Translations under genes and position numbers: made by a program
NCBI GenBank assembly: GCA_038087015.1
Contig: JASBNA010000003.1
Span: forward strand, 2,046,001-2,110,000
Direction: 5' to 3'
Length of the DNA stretch: 64,000 bases
Origin: Cerrena zonata
Lineage: Eukaryota > Basidiomycota > Agaricomycetes > Polyporales > Cerrenaceae
In this document: positions 46,588 through 58,689 of the stretch, piece after piece
Layout of the letters: each line of letters opens with the position of its first letter
How positions within the stretch are numbered: the first letter of the stretch is position 1
Notes under the pieces: generated by a model
Told to the model about the DNA's origin: nothing
Database searches by the model: none
Seen by the model: the letters and a program-made list of their open reading frames with translations, nothing else

Positions 46588-49500
46588 GGCACATTGACCC
46601 CGGAGATTGTCAATTTTAAAATAGCGAGAGAAGAATAAAATAACCACGAATATGAGAACTCCGTTCATAAAAGCTTGAAAGGTATACCTGTATGTCCATC
46701 GTATGTCCGTTTACCTCCAGTATGGGAGTACAACAAATTACAATGCGCGCGGTATTAATCCGTCGACGTATTGAGACGGTGATGTCGGGGTATAGAATCT
46801 CAGTGGGAAGATCGCAATGGAGTTACCCATGCTCTCTTCCCAGTGGCAAAAATACACGCTCTGACGGTTCCTTAACTCGTTGTGTGTGGTGTGACGTCTC
46901 AAGGTGAACGACCCAGACATGAGGTACCATCACTCTAATTCTAGAGGTAACCTAGGTGGTCCTCCTTACTGAGAAGCCCAGGCAAATGCTCTGGAGCCTT
47001 GCCTAGAAGTCTAAAAAATTCAGGTGCATCTCCATCGAGGCTGAAAACATTTTCTATTGAAATAGCAAGGACTCGGAGAGGTTGGTCGTTGAGAGTCCCT
47101 GAGGAATGCAGGTTCCTGTGGAGTCTCACTCCCATGGAAGACTCATGTTACAAGGATGTGCTCATGCTTAGGGGTTATGGCAATTCCGAGTCGCCGATCG
47201 CGGCAGGTGGGGGTAGAAACATACCGTTTTAACAAAACTTGTTCGCATCGCTAAATAGGGAAATGGATATCAAACCTGTCCGTTGTCGATTGTCCTTACG
47301 ATACACGAGCTGATCAAGTGGGACACCTCCCGTAATCTCTCTTAGCTCCGTGAAGCAGGTTCCCAACAAATAGAATTCCTCGAACATGAGACCCTGAGAG
47401 GCTAACGCTTAACTCTTTGCCTCATTGTGATCCGCATTGCATTGCGCCTCCAACTCCCAGCTCGGAGAGGTCAGGGATGATCTGGTGACGATTAGTTGGT
47501 TTGGGGAAATAGATCACCTCTGATCTCCAAAATGATAGAAATGATAGAACGCCATTTCACAAAAGAAAGTCTAACGGACCGAAATCAGAAATCAATCTTT
47601 CATTATCCTGCTCAATCTGCGTCTGTTTGAAGCATTTATCCAGGAGAGGGGGGGAGGACCTGACCCGGTGACCGGTGGCCCGCAGATAACGGCGAATCGT
47701 TGCAAAATGAATGCGGTACGCGGTCCCAATAAGCGGTATGGGGTCGGCTGCATCCCTTTTTACGAAACAGGATTGCTGAAGGAACCAGTAAGATTTGAGG
47801 CACGGTGGCCGTGTGGTCATTCAAAGAAAGCGAAAGGATCCGAGTCCGATGTCTATTAAGTCCTCGGTCCTGCGCCACCCGTCGGGCCTGTTCATGCAAG
47901 AGGAAGGTCATATGCAGTCCATTTCTCATCTAAAGCTCGGCGTGTTTAATACCCTATACAACGGAGAACGAAGCATGGAAAGAATAGTCATGACTCACAA
48001 GCGGACATAACATGTCATTCTCCGACACGATACCACGACGGCGTCATAAGTTACTTCACTGTTGGGCTTCTGGCTTCTGTGGCCTATGTAAGCAAATGCG
48101 GGAAGCGTATTGAAACGGGTACGGCCCATCCGGCCTTGTGGCTACAATACCTTGTTTGTCGGAAGTCACGCGGACTTTGCAATCGGGTTACAAGCCTTAG
48201 GAGAGCTTGTCCTCGTCATAGAAGCCACCTAGGATGACTCAAGTCTGATGGACATGCCTTGGACATCCGGTGCATCTCTCTGAGAAACCCGCTCGATGTC
48301 ACAAGTGGATTCCGAAAGGGTATCAGATAGTCAGCCTGAGAGATAGCTCAGACGATCCGTAATCGCGATGACTGGGTTCCGTCATCAGCAACGGCATTAT
48401 GAAAGATCCAGTATTTGTCCTGGGGGGTCAGCAGTTCTAAGCTGAAGTGATACGCGAGGGTTGAGAAGCCGCGTAGGACATGCGATTAAGTGCTTATTGG
48501 AACCAAATAGGGATTGGGACAATTGTTAGTTGGCACGCTATCTGTGAAAGAAGCAACCGCGGAGCCTGGAGGATGTTTCCCGCGAGTCCCCGCTCTGAAG
48601 CTTCAAGTGCCTACGAGATTGTTGGTCCATGGAGGCGTTCTCTATACAAAAGAGGCATGAGTGGAAGGAAATTTCAGATAAAACAACGCTGTTAACACGC
48701 GATTGTAAGATCGTGTTACATACCAGACTAAGGTGGCAACCGAGGACGAATATAACAAGGAACTGGTTGCATCTGTGAAGTAGTATCCAAGCACTTGCAC
48801 CCTTCAAGTCCGGGCGGACTTGAGTTGATGAAAGGGAAGACCCGCGGAGAGGAATAAAAGGCGCGACCTTCCAGGAGATACGGCTCGAACGTGCCGTTAG
48901 TTATGGAAGTGTTCCAAGACAACGGGTTTGGCCGTGCTGAGGACATGCTTTAGTTTACTGCGCATAGTCAATCCGACCTTCGCCCATCCTGCACGTAGTC
49001 AGATCCACCCAGATCCCAAACTATATTTCCATGAGGTGATAAAGTTAGTGGTCAGGTCTTGTCCAGTATAACCTTATCAGAGTACTCCCTTCCCAGCAAC
49101 TATTGCGTAACGATTGCCATCCCCCGTTAACCTGACGAGAAGCCGAGCAGAACAGAATTTAGCTAGTTGGACATTCACCCATCCGGTGGTTGGTCTCCCC
49201 ATAAGGATGTGAACGGGTACTAGGTGGGGGGTGGCGACCAACAGCGGAAAACACCCAGGGTACACGCCACATTACGAATTGTTACAGCGCTCTGCTATTC
49301 CCGGATTTTCTTGAGATGATTTCGTGTAAAAAAAAAACCAAGAGAATTTACCTCCGTCACCTACACAGGCCATGTCATTGATATGAAGGGGTACAATTGT
49401 CTGCGCCTGATCAGAGACGAAATCAACGCTAATGAACGTCATATCGATCATTAAATGTACCGGTCTGCTCCCCTGAAGGCTCCGCAATGAGAAGTGTGGA

Positions 49501-51636
49501 CACAGACGCTGAGATACCTAAGCACAAGTCGTCCGATCTGATTCATTGAGGTTTAGGATCTTTAAGATAGGTAAAGTCAGATCAGGACGTACGCGACGCT
49601 GTTCCGAAGATGCTCATTGAGGTCGACACCGAGGAGAAGAATTTACCCCATCATCCCGTTATTAAAATAACACTCGGGTCCGCTGTCCAGGTGCGTTGGT
49701 CGGATATCGTCCTGGGTAAATTGGAAAAAAGAGAGGAGGTTGGTAGAGGAGGGGAAACCTTGACGGTGAGTGGGTCACCACAAGGGCGGGGTTACAGTTC
49801 CAATAGCACGACCACACAGGAATCCGTACCGAGTCAATCATAGCTATTCATACACAAGACGCCAAAGACCCAAAGCGTGTATTCTCGTGTGGCGCGTGCT
49901 CGAGTGGAATGACCAATGGAGGCAAGATTGTGATCATCGTACCTCGATATGATATAGAATTTGTGCTAGGGGATCATCAGCGGCAGAAGAAGGAATTATA
50001 GGTATCACATGAATACCTAGATTTGGGAGAGACTGGTTGCAATACGGATTGTTGAGAGACGGCAGGACAGATCAATGTGATCATGTTGGGCAACTGGTGC
50101 CCAAGCGAAAGAGGGAATGGATAACATTATCGCATTCGTGAACACGGCAGGCCGTCAGGACACAGCCCCATGGAGTCGGATCATCGCAAGTGTGACAATA
50201 TCGCTACTGAGGATTCGAGTAGAGTGGGGAAATAATATACAGGGTATGAACTACTTATTCAGGGCTAGGAATAAATCGGTGTTAGAGGAAGACGCGGATT
50301 AGGAGGGAAGGGATGGTTACTGAGCTGTGTATGATTGGAGGATGATTACTGTTTTGAGTTAATTTGTGGTATCGCGGGCCGAATGGAGGTTAGGTTCATT
50401 TTGGGAGGGTGAGACAAACCGTCAAGAGGTATAAGTCCTACGCGTGGTCACACAGACACGCAGATCTGCGAAAGACGATGAATGTCAGTACGCCGTGGAT
50501 GGATTTGTCCATGCACGGAGATATGCGCCGATAGATGGTTTAGATCCATGGACTGAGAGTGGCAACGGTGAATACAATGTATCGATGAACAAGGAGGAAG
50601 GCAGCAAGGGGAGCTGGCCGTTGGTTGGCCGTGCGTTAGCCCCTGGCGTGCTGGACGTCAATAGACTCGTGGCTACGAGGCCAACTGATTCTGAGTCTCA
50701 AAAGGTTATTTAAATTCGGGCTCGCTTAATGGTAACCATAATGAGAGTTTCCCCTGTGGGCGGTGCACTGGCACGAGTTTAGGCGCTTCGCCGTAGGGTT
50801 CTGTATATGGAAGGGTTTCCCGGCGGGGAGAGTGACGAGCTGTTTGAAGGCTATTCGTCATCTCATCTGCAGGGCGAGTTGGACAGCGCGTGGCCTGGTC
50901 GGAGCAAAGTACGCAAGAGCCGTGCAGGCGATGTCGGATTTATTTGCGGGAGAGAGGGAGAGACGTCAAGAGGCACAGGCGAGGGGTTCAGGCTCCATTG
51001 CTTCCGTGCAGCACGGTGCCAACGGGTGAGATCAACGGAGATTACACGGGGTTGTCGCTCGGACAATCAGGTCGGTCTGTTGAGCTCGGGGAGTGCCGAG
51101 GTGGAGCACAGTTTAAAGTCTACTAGCCCCGAATCCCCGATAGAAGGTCCGCGAAACAGAGGGGGGAGGAGGAGATGCCGGTGGTGGGAGGAAGGGGGAG
51201 CGACGGAGAGCAAGGAGACAAACCAAAGGCAAACAATATCATACGGAGGTTGTTGTCAAGGCAAGAGGAGGCGACTGGTAGCGATGCCAGGGTTGCCGGG
51301 GTGTTGGCGCTGGGGGCAAGGTACCGAACCCGATCTGGGATATGCATCTGGCTCTGGCGAGTGATGGCCTCTGCCAGTGGTACGGAAGGAAAACGTTAGA
51401 GCGCAGACCGAAAGTGGATCTTATCTGTGCTGCATATTTTGGCCCAAACATGCCTGCTCCTCTCACCATCCTCCTTAATCATCCTCTGCCCACGAGACCC
51501 CGACCTCTGCGGCTATTTCCCCCCATAAATCCTCCTCCAACTCGCTTCATCCCTCTCTTCTTTCGGCCCATGCCACTAGCCCCTTATACCCGGCTCAATA
51601 TCCCTTCTCCTTCTCGCCCCCTCCTCCCTCTTGCCT
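46588..51636. other. Second gene-poor stretch, no intact gene
   Basis: Five kilobases lack a convincing gene. A minus-strand remnant at 46941-47135 reads like protein (LRVLAISIENVFSLDGDAPE and FFRLLGKAPEHLPGLLS) but has no continuing exons. From about 49,600 to 51,400 the plus strand is G-rich; it turns C-rich at about 51,440, close to the likely transcription start of the Zn2Cys6 gene. I see no transposon hallmarks. Confidence 0.4.
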
Positions 51637-53295
51637 ATGGATCATGGGCGACACCACTCCGCGCACGCAGCGCACCATAGCCCCCGCACGTACTACGAGG
51701 ACAGAAAGCCCTCCACCTCGCTCTCGCCCCGCCTCACCACCCTCCCCTCCATCCACCAGCTGCACCCTGGCCTCCCGCCCCCGCTGCAGTCCATGTCCTC
51801 CGCTCAGCACTACGTCCCCTCGGGTCCTTTTGCTGCTGCGGGCCCCTCCGGCAGCTCCCTAGGTACGTCCAATTGCTTGTTATGAAACCGTGCTTATCTC
51901 ACAACCACTCTCCGTTCAATCACATCCGTGATTATCATCACACAAGGCACTCGCAAGCCACCTGATGATTCAGACCCTGACGAGCCTCCAAAGAAGAAAC
52001 GTCGACGGCAGGCGTTAAGTTGCACTGGTACATACAGACTCCGCTTAATCTGGGTCTGCTTATAGACTGACAAACCCTATCTCTATTGAAATCACCCACC
52101 CAACTTCCTCCTCCATCCCTCCATTTTTCGCCCCTTCATACGTCAATACGCCTTGTCAGAATGCAAACGACGTAAGATCAAGTGCGACAGGTACGCTCCT
52201 CATCTCCGCTGATTTTTCAACATCTCCATTATATCTTACCTCATCTTTTAATTAAAGACAGCAACCTTGCGGCCCCTGTAGCCGCCGAGGCGAACAGCAG
52301 AAATGCCAGTGGCACATCATTGAACCCATGTAGGTAAACCCTCGTTTCCGTTCAGGTTCATTCTGATACACTACCGTCAGGGAGAAATATGTCACACGTA
52401 CAGAGTATGATGAACTTAAATCCCGAGTCGAAGACTTGGAATCTCTACTTCGACAAATCGCCCCCAGCATGGCTCCCCACCATCAGTCCCAAGTCGCAGG
52501 ACCATCATCAACGATGCACCTCACGCCTGGGCCTCCAACAGATCCTATACAAGGGACTCAAATTACGCCATATCATCAAGCACCCATAACGACAGGTCCC
52601 GCTATTTATCAAAGTACTTCCACACCTTCGAGATCATCCGCCCGTGGGGATCCTTCATCATCTCCTCATTCTCGCGTCGCATTACCTCCGCGTAGTCCCG
52701 TGTCGTATAGCAGGCCGCAAAACCTCCCGCCGGTACCGCCTCAAGCACGACCAATGTCATCAGCGCATCCGCAAAACCCCCCTCCTCCTCCCCCGCGTTC
52801 ATCATCGATATCCCCAGCCGTCCCATCAAGCTCCCGTCCGATACAGCCACATCCTTCTTCAACTACTCAAACCTCAACCGCGGTCTCCAGGCGCGCCTCG
52901 CTCTCCGTACCCAACCTTATAACTCCCAATCCCCCTGATATGGTCTCTCAGAACCAACAGTCAAAAAATCTGAGAGCGCAGGCGCCACTACCGCTGGGCC
53001 CGCGTCTGCGCAATACCATACCCACAGGCTCAGCCCACCCACCATCTTACCCCCACCTCACGCCTCCCATAACCAGTCCAATCGCCGTAGGTCGATGACA
53101 TATGCAAGTGGTGAGGTATCACCCTCGGCCCCATATCAGACTGATTACCACCATCATCCGCCTCCACCTAATATTCCAAGCTCTTCATCATCGTCTTCAC
53201 CCTATGCTCGTCGATCATCCATAAGTGGTCAATATGGCTACCGCAAACCGGGAGAATATGAAGATCAAGGCGGTCCAACACCGCAGCGTGGTTGA
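51637..53295 (+). CDS. Zn2Cys6 transcription factor, probable frame break near the end
   Basis: Exons: 51637-51862, 51947-52027, 52160-52190, 52258-52329 and 52381-53295 (or 53098 if read as written). The fungal binuclear zinc cluster is spread over exons 2-4: a basic PPKKKRRRQALSC, then CTECKRRKIKC, CGPCSRRGEQQKC, giving six cysteines spaced 2-6-5-2-8. A short coiled coil follows (EYDELKSRVEDLESLLRQI), the usual dimerisation element. The rest is Pro/Ser-rich and disordered. As written the frame ends at 53098 after 375 residues. One missing A in the A6 run at 52963-52968 would lead smoothly into a frame that continues RRRSMTYASGEVSPSAPYQT and ends at 53295. The target genes are unknown; no fungal-specific middle homology domain is seen. 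Confidence 0.85.
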
Positions 53296-54325
53296 TTATA
53301 GTGATAGAGTGATATGAAGTTTCGTCGTGACAGGCCTTGAGAGGAGTTTACACCGTAAAGGGTATGGCTCCTGGCTTTCTCGTCAAATGCGCTGCATCAC
53401 GGCCCTATTGTCCTAGTCCCTAACTCGTGGAGTTCTTGAATCACACAGCCAACTCAAATCATGTCCAATAGGTAGCATTTTTATTTATCCTGATCTTTCC
53501 GTCTTGCCACACGGAGTTATTCGCTGCGAAGCACGCTCTCGGTCTCTCTCTTACGTATACTATTCAATTTATATTGAGATGTCAAGACCCTGTATTCTGG
53601 GCCCTTGTTATAATACTGTATGACCTGATAGACTTATGCCGAGGATTCAGAACCCCCTCTTATAGTCCGCGGATAATGAATATATGACTTCACAAATCTC
53701 ACGCCATGCCATGGGTCAAAAATGCATATGATTCTTTCATTCACCTAATTTCATACCAAAACAACAAAAATAACTGAAAAAGGGTTTCATACATACACAT
53801 CTAAAGCGAACTGCATAACGATTAATAATGACGTCCTTCCCTCCTGCGCGATCGTCGAGGAAAGGACCGGGAGAAGGCGGCGTTTGAGTTGTAATAAGCG
53901 CGTACGACATATCGCGGCACGGAGGCCAGGGGAAAAAAACCTGCAAGTCGTCTACATACAGAAAAAATAGTATCTTGCATGCTGACTTGAATGCAGATCC
54001 ATTCGTTATGCTCCTGAGGGAATGGACGGAGACAGCGTCCAAAGGATCGTCGGTCGGTAAGCCATCGGAGCGCCCATCTGAAAATCGAATTGCAGCAGGA
54101 CAGCGGACAGTTCAGGTCAAGGGGGGGTAGGAAGGATGGTGTCCCTTTTTCGAAGGAGAAAAAAAGAGACTGTGTGATGGTCGAGATGCGGGTTATACCC
54201 TTCCAGCTGTCACTGGTGTATCGCAGCGCAGAGAATGCGAGGAAAATGTAACTGCGGTTGATGACCAAGACGGCGGGATAGAATGAAACCCACATAGCCA
54301 GTGTCCTATTCAACGCACGTTCAGT
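53296..54325. other. Convergent region between the Zn2Cys6 factor and UPF1
   Basis: A minus-strand frame at 53822-54313 (163 codons) starts 13 nt past the UPF1 stop. It is partly protein-like but lacks recognisable motifs; it may be UPF1 3' untranslated sequence. Otherwise no gene is seen. Confidence 0.35.
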
Positions 54326-57300
54326 TTAGAATGTGGTGATCCCAGATTGCGTCCCGGTATATTGAGACTTCATATCATCGACGTCGGTGCTGTCGTCTGT
54401 GCTCTTGTAGTCGTACTGTGAAACGCTTCCTAAATCCGAGGTGCCTGCCATCGAGGAGAATGATGCTCGACGTCTGAGACGGTCGGATTGCGAATAAGCC
54501 AAGGAACTTGTAGCCCGATCGGACATGCCTATAGCACTGCCAGAAATGCTTGCAGTGTCTGTGCCGCCTGGCCCTACATCTTGTGAGATGATAGAGCTGG
54601 CATAACTACCATACGTGCTTCGTTTCGCACCATTGGTTCGAGGCATGCCAGGACCGAAAGGACCGCTAGCGGCAAACATCGGTAACCCGGACGAATAGGT
54701 AGCTTGGGACCGAAGAGATTGCATGTCGGATGGAATATAACCCAAAGCGTCATGCGTGCGATAGAAGCTGGCATCAAAGCGGCTAGGCGTCCCAGAGCGT
54801 CGACCTAGGTTTTGAGTCTCATCAGTTCATGTCACGACCGCTCAATAGGTTTAAGACTCACTATCATTCATCATTCCATTGCCCAGATAGTCGCGCGCGT
54901 TGGTCTCATGCCGACGGAATTGGTCCATCGCCTTTACCAAAGTTCGTCGAGGTTTGCTAAACTGTATCATGCTCGGCTGTAAGTTGTTCAGCGGGCCCTC
55001 GACCAGACAGTTCTTCTCTTTGTAATGCGTCAGGAGATAGTGCCAAAGTGGATGCTGCACAGGATTGGAAAACACGGAGATTAAATCCTATCAGCTAAGA
55101 ATGTGGAAATGAGGCAACCGAGGCAACTTACCTTGCTTAAAACTTTAGGGTTGCCTAAAATCACCACACCATACTTCGCACGAGTCAGGGCAACGTTAAG
55201 ACGTCTAGGGTCGTTCAAGAAGCCGATGCCCTGGTGCTCGTTACTCCTGACACAGCTGAGAATGATGTAGTCTTTTTCACGTCCCTGAAAAGCGTCTACA
55301 CTTGCGACTTCGATCTCCTTGTACAAATCCTTCTTGAGGGAGCCATTGAATTGCATATAATTGACGATATACGATCGTTGACCCTCGTAAGGTGTAACGA
55401 CACCAATCTGGCTTGGAACCACGCCCGACTTGAAGAACTTGGTCACAATCTTTTCGACATTAGACGCCTCGGTTCTATTAGTATGATAGACACGTGTCAG
55501 AAACCAACAAATGGGGACTACGTAAAACTGACCACTACACATACCTGTTCAGGAAAGACGTTCCACTGGACGAGATTTCTTCCTGTCCCAAGTTCTGATA
55601 GAAGAACATGGGAGTGTCAGGGACGGGCCATGGGAAGTCGACGTTCTTTCTGAGTCGTTCCGGAGCGGTAACGCCGTTTTGCAGGGTGCCTTCGTAGAAC
55701 ATGTTCGATGGGAATTCCGACAAGCAAGGATGCATACGATATTGCACTTGAAGTCGGATAGGTCTGTTGCCTAGGACGACCAAACGTTCAAAGAGAGACT
55801 GCGTGAGACCAGCTCGTGCGGCCTTCTTGTTCATGATCACAGGACCCAATTGCTACCATGCAGCTACGTCAATACACCTGTTCATACACGAGGCCGAAGA
55901 CAAATACACACCTGATGATCACCAACAAGCACAACCTGTTTGCATCCGAGTACAAGAGGGATCATACATTCTAGAAGGCGAAATTAGACTTGAAGCGTGG
56001 TCGGAAATAATGGTAACGGATATACCTGGCTCCGCTGCTTGTGTAGCTTCGTCTATAAGAACAGTTCTAAACTTTAACTTGCTTAGGCGAGGGTCTCCGG
56101 CGCCAACACAAGTGCAACAAATGACATCAGCAGCGCTAAGGATTTCCTTCTCGCACTGTCGAATGAGAGCCTTGTACTTCCTTTCGTCGTTAGAGCTTAG
56201 TTCTCCCTGTTCATTCTTGAGCTGTATAAGCTTTTGGAGCTCGACATGTGTCGTGTTATTAGCGACTTGCTGATGCAAGGTCAAGAATGAGATAGAAGAG
56301 TCAAGTGCTTCTCGGGATTTGGCAGTTAGTCGCACGACCTTTAATCCAGTTGCGTGGATCTTCTCTGTCAGCTGATCGACGGCGACGTTGGAGGGAGCGC
56401 AGACAAGAACTTGACCCGGATTCATTTTAGCCAAATGATAGACCACCGAAGCGGAAGTAACCGTCTTCCCAGTACCAGGAGGTCCTTGAATGAGGCTTAG
56501 AGGCTTCTGTAAGACGCTCTTGACCGCATACATCTGAGAATGATTAAGTTCCGGGAGACCTGGCGCGGAGAAACGTTTGGGCATTTGGGTTCGAAGGTTT
56601 TGAGGTTCCAGCTCGTGACCGAGAAGCTTGTGATACTAGAGAAGGTACTCAGTAAGTAATGGACAGCGTGACAAGTTTTAAACGTCAAGATATGTGAAGA
56701 AAACGTACGATATAACCGCTAACGCTCTTCTCATCGACGGCAAATGTTTTCATGGCGAGTTGCATCCGATCAAAGCTAGTAGACTTCCATACAAAGTCTG
56801 CGGTGAAGTTGTGGCTCACATCGATGGGGACTCCCTCGGATCTTCGTAACTCTAACCCTATCTCATCAGAAACATCTAAAATACGAGTCAAATGAACGCG
56901 ACACGAGGTGAATGAGCAATGTATAAAGCTAGAAAAAGCAACTCGGGCACTTACTGTTGGGAATCTTGATGACATGTCCGTCACCCTCCCACGGTTTGTG
57001 GAGAGTACCCGAATACTTCAACCTCAGCTCATCACCAACAGCCAGTCGGACTTCTCCGCTCTCGAGTTTGGGCAGGCAGAACCAAGCAACACGTTTCTGG
57101 TTGAGACCCAGGTCCCATCGTACGGAGATATCAGTCTGAGTTTGGGATTCCTTCAATTTCTTGTCGTAATCAGCTTCTATCTTCACGAGCGGCCCAAAAA
57201 TATTCTGATACTGATATGCGTCCTCGTATCGCAAGATGACCTGAGGGGGTTCGTCGTCTACCCCTGGCTTCTCCAGATCTTCCAGAGTAGCATTTGCATT

Positions 57301-58149
57301 TTCACGCCATAAATCTTCAAGACGATTGATCTGCTGAAATGAGATCTGTCTTGACCTCAGTTGCTCAGTCTCGCTGGGCGGCTTCACAAGCCAGGATAAG
57401 AACGACCTGTCATCTATAAGGGGAGCCCAGAGTGACGCGTTCCACGAGATATCCTTAGAAACAGCAGCACAAGGTTGACTGTGGAAAAAGGTGAGTATCA
57501 TTGGGAACGTCAGGGGCTTAGTCATCCACTTGCCGACAGAGAAGAACAACGACCGTGTCACTCTTTGCAGGAATAAAGCCGAGCATAAAGACGTTCTTGC
57601 TACCGCAGTTATAGCACTCGGGGATGGTCTCGCCCAGAGGGCTCTCTGCGTGCAAGATGACCTCCTTATGCTTGGCTCGGACAAGATGGTTGACAATATG
57701 TGAGGCCGATGTATTGCCTCGCGAGTTGCAGAACCACTTGGAGCAGATAAGACATTTCACCACGGATGCTGGGGAGTGTATACCACAGTAGCTGTACGGA
57801 TAGTGCTTGCGTTAGTATTACAGACGCTCAGCCAAAAGTGGCGTATATACCTGCATGCGTGTGGGGGAAGGTCAACTTGTCCCTCATCCTTCAAATCATT
57901 GAGAATGGCATCAAAATCGTCGTCGCCCCCTGCACTAGACGGTGCATGTGTGTAACCATTCTCGTTGGTGCCATGGGGCTCCGCAATGACAGAGCGGTCA
58001 TCTGTAATCGAGAGGCTTTCGAGATCAACTGGGACTGAGCTCTGACTAGTTGTGTTTGCGGTATAGATAGACGAAGTATCGTCGACGATGCCTATGCCGC
58101 CACCATAAGACGACGCAGAGTCGTACTGAAAGTTTTCGAACGAGTCCAT
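54326..58149 (-). CDS. UPF1: Nonsense-mediated decay helicase Upf1
   Basis: Ten exons: 58149-57851, 57791-57534, 57478-56955, 56875-56709, 56635-56026, 55970-55912, 55852-55545, 55474-55132, 55054-54862 and 54804-54326; 1079 residues, no frame problem over 3.2 kb. Upf1 is the ATP-driven RNA helicase that triggers decay of mRNAs with premature stop codons. The Cys/His-rich CH domain (about residues 97-185) carries the paired Cys/His motifs, e.g. [13 protein letters not shown] and [10 protein letters not shown]. Helicase motifs follow: [15 protein letters not shown] (about 464-478), [69 protein letters not shown] and [13 protein letters not shown]. The C-terminal 160 residues are Ser-rich with SQ sites, likely phosphorylation targets. 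Intron 2 (57533-57479) begins with GCAAGT, a GC-AG intron. Confidence 0.97.
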
Positions 58150-58257
58150 GAGAGTAAAGTAGAAGAGAGCACTGCCGTGTCTGACTTGACTATTGCGATG
58201 CAGGGCACGTGCATACCCTAAAGGACGCGTGCGCCTACCGCCCACTGGTCTTTAACC
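58150..58257. promoter_or_regulatory. 108-bp divergent promoter UPF1/HYPK
   Basis: Only 108 bp lie between the two start codons, so both core promoters must fit here. A CACGTG E-box is at 58206-58211, near the middle. Confidence 0.55.
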
Positions 58258-58635
58258 ATGTCTCGATCGAACGGTAGACCAGAGCCAGAGGTCATTATCG
58301 AAGTACGTTCCGTCAATGAGCTATACAGCGAGAGACACTCAATTATATTCTAGTTTGCCGATGGCATGTCGTATAACAAAATCAAACTAGAAGAGGCCTA
58401 CCGTACCGGAGGCATCCTCGAGAAACCAATAAAACATGTTTCAAAGGAGACACGTCCCGTACTCAAAAAGGATGATATCGACTTGATTGTAAGCACTTCA
58501 GACATAAGATGCTTGTATACCCTGACCTTGATAAAGGTGCACGAACTTGATGTGTCACGAGCTCAAGCAGAAAAAGCACTCATCGAGAACGCCGGTAACA
58601 TCAAGAGAGCATTAGAAAAGCTCATACAAGCGTAG
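58258..58635 (+). CDS. HYPK: HYPK-like NatA-associated UBA protein
   Basis: Three exons: 58258-58302, 58354-58488 and 58537-58635; 92 residues. HYPK binds the NatA N-terminal acetyltransferase at the ribosome and modulates its activity; it also has chaperone-like behaviour. The C-terminal half is a UBA-like domain, as in the nascent-polypeptide-associated complex: KDDIDLIVHELDVSRAQAEK and ALIENAGNIKRALEKLI. The N-terminal half is short and charged. Length and domain position fit fungal HYPK. It is divergent from UPF1 and ends 54 bp from the convergent MRP51 stop, so the two 3' untranslated regions must overlap. Confidence 0.85.
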
Positions 58636-58689
58636 TATATAGATTCTATGGTGTGCTACTGGTACCGCGACCAACTATAAAGACCTCTT

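Noticed and set aside
50807..51364. 185-codon plus-strand frame before the Zn2Cys6 gene
   Set aside because: G-rich low-complexity promoter sequence, overlapping other open frames, no motif.
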